DNA of 64,000 nucleotides from assembly GCA_942492625.1 (NCBI GenBank), contig CALOFM010000018.1, forward strand, positions 1 through 64,000. Reading direction: 5' to 3'. Positions 18,711 through 26,900 of the stretch are shown here, piece by piece (position 1 is the stretch's first letter; each line of letters opens with the position of its first letter). Position numbers and translations under genes: made by a program. The notes under the pieces are model-generated. The model saw only the letters and a list, made by a program, of their open reading frames with translations, did no database searches and was not told where the DNA came from. The DNA comes from Thiosymbion sp942492625. Lineage in GTDB: Bacteria > Pseudomonadota > Gammaproteobacteria > Chromatiales > Chromatiaceae.

Positions 18711-19070
18711 TCACACCTGCATGTTGAAGGTCTCGGTCGCAGCCACGCCTGTCGTCCGGTCGCTGTAGCGGATTGTCACGGAGAGCGTGGCATCTTCCGC
18801 CGAGACCTCGACGCCCTCGAGCAGAATCCGGTCGCCGAGCGCCGTCTGAACGGCCGCCTGTACGAGGTGCTGGGTCGATGCCGCGAGTTGCGCGCCGGCA
18901 GGCTCGAACACCAGTTGCGCGGCGCCCGACCCGAGCGTCGGTCGCATGACACGCTCTCCAGGCGCGGTGAACAGGATTTGTTCCAGAAGCTCGCGGACTT
19001 CGCGATCCGGTTCCGCGAGCGCCGTGCGCCCCGTGCGGTCGATGCGGAAGGGGAAAGCGAGCTGTTTCAT
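18711..19070 (-). CDS. gp25-like baseplate wedge protein (Afp9/Pvc9-like)
   Basis: A 119-residue protein with the gp25/GPW layout: FPFRIDRTGRTA near the start, REVRELLEQILFTAPGERVMRP in the middle and an alternating beta C terminus. It nucleates sheath polymerisation on the baseplate in phage T4 and eCIS. The ATG at 19070 follows AAGG. In the sequence as given, the upstream PAAR frame runs without a stop into this gene, so a PAAR-gp25 fusion would be made unless translation restarts here; see the PAAR entry. Confidence 0.82.
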   Translation of the reverse strand: MKQLAFPFRIDRTGRTALAEPDREVRELLEQILFTAPGERVMRPTLGSGAAQLVFEPAGAQLAASTQHLVQAAVQTALGDRILLEGVEVSAEDATLSVTIRYSDRTTGVAATETFNMQV

Positions 19071-19403
19071 AGCGCCATCACCCTTGGCGAGGCGGCAGGA
19101 ACGGTCGCCGGACCCTGGGGGGGCCTGGGTCGCGGCAAGGCAGAGCGAACTCGTACTTTGCAGCAACACCGGTACACCGCCGGCGCGCACACGCGTCGCG
19201 GCCGAGGTCCAACGCACCTGCACACAGGGAGAGGGTGTTGGGCCCGGCAGGGTGAACGGACAGCCGGCGACCGTGGCGATGTCGGTTTGCACCAACAGGG
19301 GCTGCCCGCTCGACAGGACCCGTACCTGGCTCGGTACGGGCACCGCCGGCACGCCGTGGGCGCAGACGATCGAGGCGGCTTGGGTCAGGACCGGAATCGC
19401 CAT
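19067..19403 (-). CDS. PAAR-like spike-tip protein, apparently frameshifted at a C7 run
   Basis: Starts at 19403 (MAIPVLTQAASIVCAHG) and overlaps the spike gene stop (TGATG). Paired Cys/His and short glycine- and proline-rich turns (CAHG, GCPFTLPG, PCVQVRW, LCLAATQAP) match the small PAAR-like tip proteins of eCIS, which bind metal and cap the spike. At 19117-19123 seven G (C on the coding strand) lie near the 3' end. As written, the frame runs on into gp25. With six C the protein would end QGPATVPAASPRVMAL at a TGA (19069-19067) overlapping the gp25 ATG, matching the family's usual C terminus and the operon's ATGA habit. Sequencing error, mutation or slippage cannot be told apart here. Confidence 0.75.
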
Positions 19404-19897
19404 CAGATCACCTCCAACGCACCGTTGTTGATGTTTACACGTGCAGGATCGAGCGCCACCTTGGCGCCGCCGCAGGTGATCTCGATCCCCGCGGTGCCGA
19501 GCGTGATCGTGACGGGGACCGGGACGGTGGGTGGCAGCACTTCGATAGTGATCCCTCCGGCCCCGGGCAGATCGTCGAGCTTCAGGGTGGCCCCCGAGGT
19601 CTTGATGATCTTGGTCGTCGGCAGCGCCGGGACCGCCGGTGTCTGGCCGACGGTCCAGAACCCGCCGCTCCAGATGGGCTTGTCCGGATCGCCCGCTTCG
19701 AACTCGACCCATATGTCGGCGCCGATCGGTGGCAGCATGAAAAACCCTTCGCCGGGGCCGGCATAGGGAGCGCATGGCATCGCCCAGGCCATGATGCTTT
19801 CGCCAAGGACCGGCGCGCAGCTGATCTGGAGGCGCCCGATCTGCATGGGATCAACGTTATTGACCACCGACCCCCGATATTTTCCGTAGTAGGTCAT
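19403..19897 (-). CDS. Baseplate spike OB-fold protein (gpV/VgrG C-terminal-like)
   Basis: A 164-residue protein beginning YYGKYRGSVVNNVDPMQIGRLQI, the typical opening of gp5/VgrG OB-fold domains. Then come PPIGADIWVEFEAGDPDKPIW and GGFW, and finally a repetitive beta section (ITIEVL...ITLGTAGIEITCGGAKVAL) that would form the trimeric spike shaft. In Afp/PVC the hub and spike are one VgrG-like protein (Afp8); here they are two adjacent genes. Its start overlaps the hub stop by ATGA (19894-19897). Confidence 0.82.
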   Translation of the reverse strand: MTYYGKYRGSVVNNVDPMQIGRLQISCAPVLGESIMAWAMPCAPYAGPGEGFFMLPPIGADIWVEFEAGDPDKPIWSGGFWTVGQTPAVPALPTTKIIKTSGATLKLDDLPGAGGITIEVLPPTVPVPVTITLGTAGIEITCGGAKVALDPARVNINNGALEVI

Positions 19898-21039
19898 GGC
19901 ACCACCGCCGGCGTTGTCGAGATCGTTCCCTCGCGCGATAGCTCGAAGCTCTGCTTGTATTCGCCGCGCTTGATCGCGTGCGACACGCTCTTGACGTAAT
20001 ACAGTCCGTCATAGCTGAGCCCGACGCCGCGCAAGCCGACGAGCTGGCGAGGGTAAAGGGCCATACCGTAGCGCGCGGTGTCGATCTCACCCGACGCCGT
20101 CACTGCGTTCCAGGTCGAGGCGGTCGTCTCCGCATTGGCCTTGAGCTGAGCCTGCAGCCAACTCGTCCCCTCTTCCGGCTCCAGCAGCTTGACCTTCCCG
20201 ATCGGCTTGTTCGCATAGATCGACGGCGCGGCTGCCAGAGGCGGCACGATGGTGGGAAAGCCGTAAACGGGCAGTGGCGGCGTACTGACCGCCGGATTGT
20301 CGTCGCGTACCAGACCCACGACCTCCGTCGCCGCGCTACCGTCATGCTGGAACGAGATGCTTGCCAGGTTGTTCGCCGACCCCATCCCCCTGGTCAGTGC
20401 CCGCTGTGGCAGTACCGCGGGAATGCGCGGACCGAAATAGGCCAGAGACTGACCCGGCAGCGGTCCCGGCAGCACGAAGAACGTATAGCTGTGCTTCGCG
20501 GCCTTCTCGGTCAGGATCGACCAGACGGTCCCGCGTGGGTGCGGCAAGGTCCTGGTCGGATCGGGCGGCGTATCGGTGGGCGCTGGCAGTACCATCGGTG
20601 TCAGACCGATCGCTGAATAGGGCGCCAGCAACAGCGCGGCGAGCGCGGCATCGGTTCCGGGGAACGGCATCTGCAGCTCGATCTGATCCAGTAAGACGCC
20701 CAGATCCTCGCCGGTGACGGTGATCGACCCGCTGCCGGGCTTGTCCCCGGGGTTGAGCTGATGGTTGGTGATGATCCCGTCCATCAACACCTGGGGTATT
20801 GCGTTGAGGGTCAGGATCAGAACGACACGGGTGCCGATCTTGATCCGCTGGGTGAGCAGCAACGGATAGTCGATCAGTCCAAGCGGTGGCTCGCGCAACG
20901 CGCGAAAGACGATCTGAAAAGTAGAACGGCCCTCGTCGCTGTGACTGACGGTGACGCTGTCTACGTGCTCGGCCAGATCCGGTGCCGGGAGCGGTACGGC
21001 CGGACCCGCCAGCATTGTCAGTATCGCACCACCCAGCAC
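19894..21039 (-). CDS. Baseplate hub protein (gpD/gp27-like, VgrG N-terminal-like)
   Basis: About 381 residues. DSVTVSHSDEGRSTFQIVF near the start and the C-terminal VGLRGVGLSYDGLYYVKSVSHAIKRGEYKQSFELSRE are hallmarks of the late control D/gp27-like hub, which forms the trimeric ring holding the spike. The GTG at 21039 is chosen because it follows GAGGAGG closely; an ATG at 21015 (MLAGPAVPLP) is the alternative. It starts 10 bases after the LysM stop. Separate hub and spike genes mark this as a split-VgrG type of eCIS. Confidence 0.78.
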   Translation of the reverse strand: MLGGAILTMLAGPAVPLPAPDLAEHVDSVTVSHSDEGRSTFQIVFRALREPPLGLIDYPLLLTQRIKIGTRVVLILTLNAIPQVLMDGIITNHQLNPGDKPGSGSITVTGEDLGVLLDQIELQMPFPGTDAALAALLLAPYSAIGLTPMVLPAPTDTPPDPTRTLPHPRGTVWSILTEKAAKHSYTFFVLPGPLPGQSLAYFGPRIPAVLPQRALTRGMGSANNLASISFQHDGSAATEVVGLVRDDNPAVSTPPLPVYGFPTIVPPLAAAPSIYANKPIGKVKLLEPEEGTSWLQAQLKANAETTASTWNAVTASGEIDTARYGMALYPRQLVGLRGVGLSYDGLYYVKSVSHAIKRGEYKQSFELSREGTISTTPAVVP

Positions 21040-21049
21040 CGCCCCCTCC

Positions 21050-21385
21050 TCAGCCGCTCGGGACCGGTATGTGCAAACGCGGAACGGGAGGTGCACCACC
21101 TTCCGCCAGCAGCTGCGAGGGATCGGGCGTTTCGATCAGGGTGCGCGGGTCCAGCGCCTCGTTCGCCTCGGCAACACGCCACCAGGCCTCGGCGGCGCCG
21201 AGCGTGCGCGCGGCGATCAGATCCAGCCGGTCACCACGTTGTACGTCGACCGTGGTCAGGGTTTCGAAGGTGGTGAACGGCGCGAGGAAGCGGCGCGGGA
21301 GATAGCGGATCTTCCGGCCCAATCCGTCGGTATAGGAGAGCGGCGTCGCGGCAAGGCGGGCATAGCGGCTGTCCCGGTCGATCAT
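21050..21385 (-). CDS. LysM-domain baseplate protein
   Basis: A 111-residue protein. The LysM-like motif is VQRGDRLDLIAARTLGAAEAWWRVAEAN, near residues 48-75, followed by a proline-rich tail ending RLHIPVPSG. Small LysM proteins of this type sit between the CIS_tube and hub genes in eCIS and phage loci and help hold the hub. The ATG at 21385 overlaps the upstream stop (ATGA, 21382-21385). There is no signal peptide, as expected for a particle component. Confidence 0.8.
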   Translation of the reverse strand: MIDRDSRYARLAATPLSYTDGLGRKIRYLPRRFLAPFTTFETLTTVDVQRGDRLDLIAARTLGAAEAWWRVAEANEALDPRTLIETPDPSQLLAEGGAPPVPRLHIPVPSG

Positions 21386-22032
21386 GGAGCACCTCCAGCG
21401 GCCGAGGGTTCCAGGACGCGCGCCATGTCGGTGAGACTCGCCGTCTTCGCCAACGTCTCCTTGGCCATGTGATGGGCCATGAACAGCGCATGCCCCGGAT
21501 GCAACGGTCCCAGGTCGTCTGTCGAGAGCACGCGCAGCCCGAGCTGGACCTTGGCCCGGATCGGGTTGAGTCTTGGATCGTGTGCCTCTTCGGTTACCGA
21601 GAACTGCGTGATACTGACCGGCAGCACGCGCTGAGGGCCCCAGATGAAAAGGATCAGCGGCCCCTGGGGCGGTATGGCCTCGATCGAACCAGTCGCAGCC
21701 AGAATGGTGGTTGCCAGGACCCGCGAGGAGGCCGGATAGATCAGGCATTCCAGCGCCGCGAGGCGGGCATGAAGGCCGTGGGCAAGCGAATCTTCGTCGC
21801 GCACCTCCAGCCCATCGGTGGCGTCGAGTTCGATCTCGACCGTGATCGTCTCGATCGGTGCGCCGGCATAGCTGGTGGACGCGGGCCCGCCATCGGCCCC
21901 TCGTGCCTCGAGTTGCCGCGTCATTGTGTGAGGGTTGTACTGGAACGGAACAACCGTCGGCACGGGCACAAAGGGATCTATCGCCACAAGCGCGCCGCTC
22001 AAAGTCTTCGGTGACCCGGGAAATGCAGACAA
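21382..22032 (-). CDS. CIS_tube-domain baseplate protein (Afp7/Pvc7-like)
   Basis: A 216-residue protein with PFQYNPHTMTRQLEARG near residue 29 and PLILFIWGPQRVLPVSITQFSVTEEAHD in the middle. These identify the contractile-injection-system tube-initiator family that forms the inner ring between hub and tube. The start is a TTG at 22032 preceded by AAGGGGG. A degenerate copy of the first about 150 bases of this gene is found upstream at 22398-22550, so the region was duplicated. Next gene overlaps by ATGA. Confidence 0.8.
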   Translation of the reverse strand: MSAFPGSPKTLSGALVAIDPFVPVPTVVPFQYNPHTMTRQLEARGADGGPASTSYAGAPIETITVEIELDATDGLEVRDEDSLAHGLHARLAALECLIYPASSRVLATTILAATGSIEAIPPQGPLILFIWGPQRVLPVSITQFSVTEEAHDPRLNPIRAKVQLGLRVLSTDDLGPLHPGHALFMAHHMAKETLAKTASLTDMARVLEPSAAGGAP

Positions 22033-22117
22033 CTGTACCCCCTTCAGAACTATAATCCCATTTTCCCAGTCTAATCATTTTTCGGCGAATTACATAGCCC
22101 TGCCCTGATCTATTTTT

Positions 22118-22417
22118 TCAGTTGTGGCTGATCTGGCTTGGCGATAAACCAGCCGAGAAGCTGTCGTGAGTGGGATCCGAGATCGCGTTGCCGTCTATGG
22201 CTATTTTTTCGAGCTTGGGTGGTGGTGGGTTGGAGATGACGCTGGTAACGAAAGCGTCGGTTAGGTCGTTGTCCGAAATGTCCAATCGGCATAGCCGCGG
22301 CAACGCCACCAGATCGTCTGTTCGGAGCTGGTTGCCCGATACAGCAAGGTCGGCGAGCGATCGTCTCGACTGAGGCTTAGGTATTGTAGGTTGTCCCCGG
22401 CCCACTATCGGCCTCAC
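22118..22417 (-). pseudogene. Leucine-rich-repeat remnant (orphan partner)
   Basis: A 99-codon frame holding about three LRR units (LADLAVSGNQL, LCRLDISDNDLTDAFV, LEKIAIDGNAISDP). The second and third units align with the end of the full LRR protein upstream (VEILDLSGTSITDVFA..., PPPRLK.../PPPPKLE...). It lacks the N-terminal two thirds. Interpreted as the leftover C terminus of an older LRR gene. Confidence 0.6.
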
Positions 22418-22550
22418 GCGCCTCGAGTTGCCACGTCATCGGGTGCGGATTGTCCTGGAACGGTACAACGGTCTACAAATGAACGAAGGCTTGATCTCCA
22501 CAAGCGCGCCGTCTAAATCCTCAAAGACCCTGGGAACGTCGGCATACTGA
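22398..22550 (-). repeat. Degenerate duplicate of the CIS_tube gene 5' end
   Basis: Bases 22421-22550 align with 21906-22035: both contain CCTCGAGTTGCC, TGGAACGG, CCACAAGCGCGCCG and similar spacing, with many substitutions and small indels. The copy carries stops and encodes nothing. It sits between the full LRR gene and the LRR remnant. Confidence 0.75.
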
Positions 22551-22632
22551 AAAGCCCCTGTTCAACCTGTCCGAGTTATTGCATCATGGATTCGCATTAC
22601 TGTGATCGTCGCCAAGTTTAGAGGCGGCGGGA

Positions 22633-23901
22633 CTAGGTTCCGTCTTCAGGTGTCATCATTGGCGGAGCGGGTCCATCGAATGAGAGGCGCAGTGGATCCG
22701 ACGTCCCCGCCCAAGCCCGCAAAGACGACATGGCAGTGTTGCTGATGGAAGTGCCCATAAGTGACATAACCTTTAGCCGTGGTGGCGGACGCTGAGCCGT
22801 AACCGTGCGGGCAAAAACATCTGTGATAGAGGTCCCGCTCAAGTCAAGTATCTCCACACGAGACCGAAACTCTCCGTCTAAAAGGCAGGTGGCAACCTCG
22901 TCTCCGACTGAGCATCTGGCCATTCGCAGATCCACGAGCTTTGACGTCAATTCCCCGTTGACGAGCGCCATAAACGTTATCGAGCCAAGAGAGGTGCCCG
23001 ACAAATCCAGCGATCGCAGTTTCAATTGGCCCCTGTTAAAGCGGATACCATCTACAAATGGTTCACTGATTGGATTGGAGGCTAACGACAGTGCACTCAA
23101 CCCAACGGCCAAAGGCCCCCTAAGCAAAGAACGGGCGGCCCGCGTGGTGATCTGGTTCGCGGCAAGATTAAGTTGCTCTAGCGCGAGCGCCCCGTCCCAT
23201 TGCGTGAGGGCGCGTGCGCCTCGCGGTCCGAGCTGGCATCCTGAGAGACCAAGGTATCGAATGCTGCCCGCAAGACCACTTATTCCCAAGATTTCGATAC
23301 CAGCGGGTCCAAGAGGTGTTTCGTCGAACCTAATATCGGTGAAACGTCCCTTTGGAAGTCTTTTTAGAAAGGCTTCCCAAAACGGGCCATAACCCTCTGA
23401 TATACCGCCTGCGCCATCATGTAAGACGAAGTTTGTGAGATCGAGCATCGTACACTTCTCTAGTGCCCGCAGACAACGTACAAGCACCTTGACAGTATCG
23501 CGGTCGCTGATGCGAATGGACCCAAATAATTCAACCGCAGTGATCGCATCTGAAATCGCTCGAATGGCCGGCCCCGTGGGATCCAGGAAGTACGCATCCG
23601 ATACGGACAATTCGAGCGTGCGCGATAGCGCGGAGTAAGGCACTGGGGCAGATCTTCGGTCGATCTGCCAGACCGCCCCGTCGGAGAGTGGTGCCGGTGA
23701 GAACCTGATTCGGCGCAGTCGGTCCGGCCAGTGTGACAGGGCCTGCGGAAGATATTGGCCCGGATCCGCATGCTGCTCCCTGCTGGCCGAGCGAAGGGCC
23801 ATGCCTAAAGCCATCCAGTTCTTCGGTGAAGGAATGCGCGCGAGGTCTAGGATCCGGGTGTCTTCGCCAGAGGCGGAGCGTGGTTCTGGAGGCTCGGTCA
23901 T
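22633..23901 (-). CDS. Leucine-rich-repeat protein (ribonuclease-inhibitor-like), candidate partner of the DUF4157 protein
   Basis: A 422-residue protein. From about residue 200 to the end there are roughly eight LRR units of the RNI type (IRYLGLSGCQLGPRGARAL, LEQLNLAANQITTRAARSLL, LRSLDLSGTSLGS, VEILDLSGTSITD). The N-terminal 110 residues are not repeats. There is no signal peptide. Its ATG overlaps the stop of the 2380-residue gene (ATGA, 23898-23901), so the two are coupled. LRR proteins bind other proteins; as an immunity protein, chaperone or second cargo are all possible. Bases here are visibly less GC-rich than the structural genes (28 of 60 G+C at 23041-23100 against 40 of 60 at 13981-14040), suggesting separate acquisition. 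Confidence 0.75.
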   Translation of the reverse strand: MTEPPEPRSASGEDTRILDLARIPSPKNWMALGMALRSASREQHADPGQYLPQALSHWPDRLRRIRFSPAPLSDGAVWQIDRRSAPVPYSALSRTLELSVSDAYFLDPTGPAIRAISDAITAVELFGSIRISDRDTVKVLVRCLRALEKCTMLDLTNFVLHDGAGGISEGYGPFWEAFLKRLPKGRFTDIRFDETPLGPAGIEILGISGLAGSIRYLGLSGCQLGPRGARALTQWDGALALEQLNLAANQITTRAARSLLRGPLAVGLSALSLASNPISEPFVDGIRFNRGQLKLRSLDLSGTSLGSITFMALVNGELTSKLVDLRMARCSVGDEVATCLLDGEFRSRVEILDLSGTSITDVFARTVTAQRPPPRLKVMSLMGTSISNTAMSSLRAWAGTSDPLRLSFDGPAPPMMTPEDGT

Positions 23902-26900
23902 GTGACATCCGGAAAGAGCGTATGGATATACCAGCCGATATTCGGCGGCTGGTTAGCACGCTTGACATACATTACGGCGCGAGCTCCGGCTGAAGACCGA
24001 CGGACTGCAAGCGGGGGAAGTGTGGGATTACCACCATCGCCCGTGATCAGAGGATTTGATCCCGTCCAGGGCGTTGGACGCCATGGGAATTCAGCGGCGA
24101 AAACTGGCTCAAGATAGGCGGGCGGATCCGCGCCTTGAATATTGTTGTCGTAGGCCAGCACACTTCGGCCGTCGGTTCTACCGGACATCGCTGCCTGCCG
24201 ACCAATCGCGAGCCGGTCGCGTTCGGTGATCCAGTTGGCAGCCAGTTCGTCGTACAAGCTCTGCGCCTCACGGTTGGCCGCAGCCAAGGACCTGAATGCA
24301 GATGCCGGGTTCCATGCACCAGTGGTAGGATCTAGTAGCGGTGCATGCGCATGGCCCGGAACCTCCCCGAACGCGGCCCGCCATGCCATATGACGTGCTG
24401 TCCTGATCCCTGGGGCCAGACCTAGTACATGGTTGCGTATCGTGTGCGCCGCACCAGGCGGACCGTAACCTTCCTCGACCGTCAGGTTCCGCAGGCGGCG
24501 CGGCCTCCGCCCTTCGTCATGCCGGAGCATTCCCCGCACATAGGGCGCGATCTCAGGGTGGTTAGTACCGTCGGCAGCATACTTCGGCATATGGTCGACC
24601 CGACTGTCCACGAGATTGGGATCTGGACTCCCTACCCTTACAAACTGTACCTCGGCCGCACGCCACTCATAGCGTTCCACCGTGAAACGGCTCCGCCGAA
24701 GGCAGGCCGACCAGCGCCGTCGGGAAACTGCCCCTCCGGTCCCTACGTACCGAGGCCCCGGTCTTAGCCTGAATCTGGGCGGACTGTATGGTTGGTGGGT
24801 TGCGGCGTTCCATGGAGGCGCAGTTAAGTCATAGGGGCCAAGCGATCTGATCCGCGGGTCCGCGTCCCTGAGGAACGGGTGCGACAGATTGTGGTTAGCC
24901 CAACCCTGAGTATAGGTAGGTGCAGGCAGCCCAAGATAGATGTTGCTGCCGTTCGTGTTCGGCTCGATGCTGTAATGGTATTCCAAGTGGGCCCGCCCAT
25001 TTCGCACAGCTCTGTCATAATGTGCTTCTTGGACATCCACGTCGATGCCCTGCAGTGGCCTCGGTCTCAGGGCCGCCTCGATCCGTCTGATCGGGCCCTG
25101 CGCTTCACGGTGGATATCACGCGGGTTGAACTCGTCACGACCGATCCTGTTGATGGTGTTCTGCATCCGATCGGTGAGGTTACGAACTATTCGGCGGTGA
25201 CGTGCGCGTTGATCCCGCGCGGCGCTGTAGTGCGGTCGCCTGCGTCTATCGCGGCCGAACCAAGCGCGGCCCATTGTGGTACTGGCGCGGCGGCGGCCGC
25301 GGCGGCCTGAGACGCGAAGCGACCACATCCGGGTGCCTCGATGCCGGATCGCGACACGGATCGAGATGCCGGCCGCCGCGGGCCGGGCGGCGCTGCGAGC
25401 GGTACTCAGTACCTGGCTTCGCGGAATCACCCGTGTTCGCGCTCGGGCACCTATCGCATTCCAGGCAGCCCGTGCCGCCAGGCGCACCCTCGTGCGGATT
25501 CCTCCGCGGTCGCGGCGGCGTCTCCGTCGCCGTGGACGCCGACGCCGGGACCTCGGGCTACGGCGCCTGGATCTCGGACCGCGACGTCTAGAGCGAGGGC
25601 CACGCCTTCCACGGGGTTGACGCGGTCGTGACCGCGGGCGTCCGCTGGGGCGCTGCCCGCGCGGACGCTGCCTAGGACGGGGCCTGGCTGACGGACGTGG
25701 GCGAGCCGCTGGACGCGGACGCGGTCGAATGGCCGGGCGTGGCGGCTGCCGTGGGCGGCGTCCGAGGAAGCGCCGGACCATCCGGCTCATCCATTGCACC
25801 ACATCGTCCAGCCAGCGCATCACCCGACCCATGATTCCCTGGGCGGTGCGGCGCAGCCGCTGGATCAGCCGGAAGAGGGGCGCGAGCGCGCGCCGGAGCC
25901 GGGCGACGATACTGGCGAGCCGTGCCACCCCTCTGGAGGCCATGATGATCCCCTTGGCGGCGGTCACGGCCGTACTCCCGCCCGCGGTCAAGACAGCCAG
26001 CGCGATCTCCGCCACCAGCATGCCGGCGATCGTGCCGATCACCACACCGATCCGGAATGCGGTGCCGGGCGCGGTCAGGAATCGGAGCAATTCATCGGCC
26101 GCGCGCTGCGCCAAGGGACGGACGAGGTCCGCAACCGATCCCCGCAGTCCGTCGATCAGCGCGCGGACATCCTCGCGCGAGATGCCGTTGGTGGCGAGCT
26201 GTTGAAGGAAATCCGATACAGAAGGCAGGTCTGGTGCAGCAGGCGGCGTGGTGCCCACCTCGCCCTCCTGCAACTCGCCCGGTGCTTGGGCCAATTCTTC
26301 GGGCGCCCGCCCTTCCATGAGAGGTGTGGCAGTACTCGGCGGTGCCCGCGCACCGCCGCCGCGACGCAGCAGTCGCCCGCTCGTATCGTGCGGCGACGCC
26401 GCTCGGCTTGCGGCCGGTACGGATACGATCGGGGTAATGGGGGCGGCTTCGGGCTCCGCCTCAGCTTCCTCGTCGTCCATTTCATCGTCGTAATCGCCCT
26501 CCTCCTCGGCCAACTCAAAGTCGGTGTCTGTCTCCTCCTCATCGAGTTCCTCCTCCTCGGTGCTCGGACCAAGGCTATCGTATTGTTCGTCGGCACGTTC
26601 CAGGGCGCCATCGGGTTGCGCACGCGTGGCGCCTGTGTCTTCTCGGGTGATCGATTCCGTGGGCTCCGGAACCAGGGGGGCTAGGCTGCGGCGCCCTTGC
26701 ACCGGCTCACCGGCAAAGGTCTCCTCAGGCTCCCGCGCGGGGGCACCGGGATCGCGTATCTCTGGTGCCATCAGCCCTGGAGGATCGGCACTGCGCCCGA
26801 GGGGAGCCGGATCCTCGTCCTCGATCTCACCCTCGGCCGGCACGGGAGCACTTTCCTCCAGCTCCTCCTCCCTGGCAGCCCCGCCACCGGCCTCGGCTGT

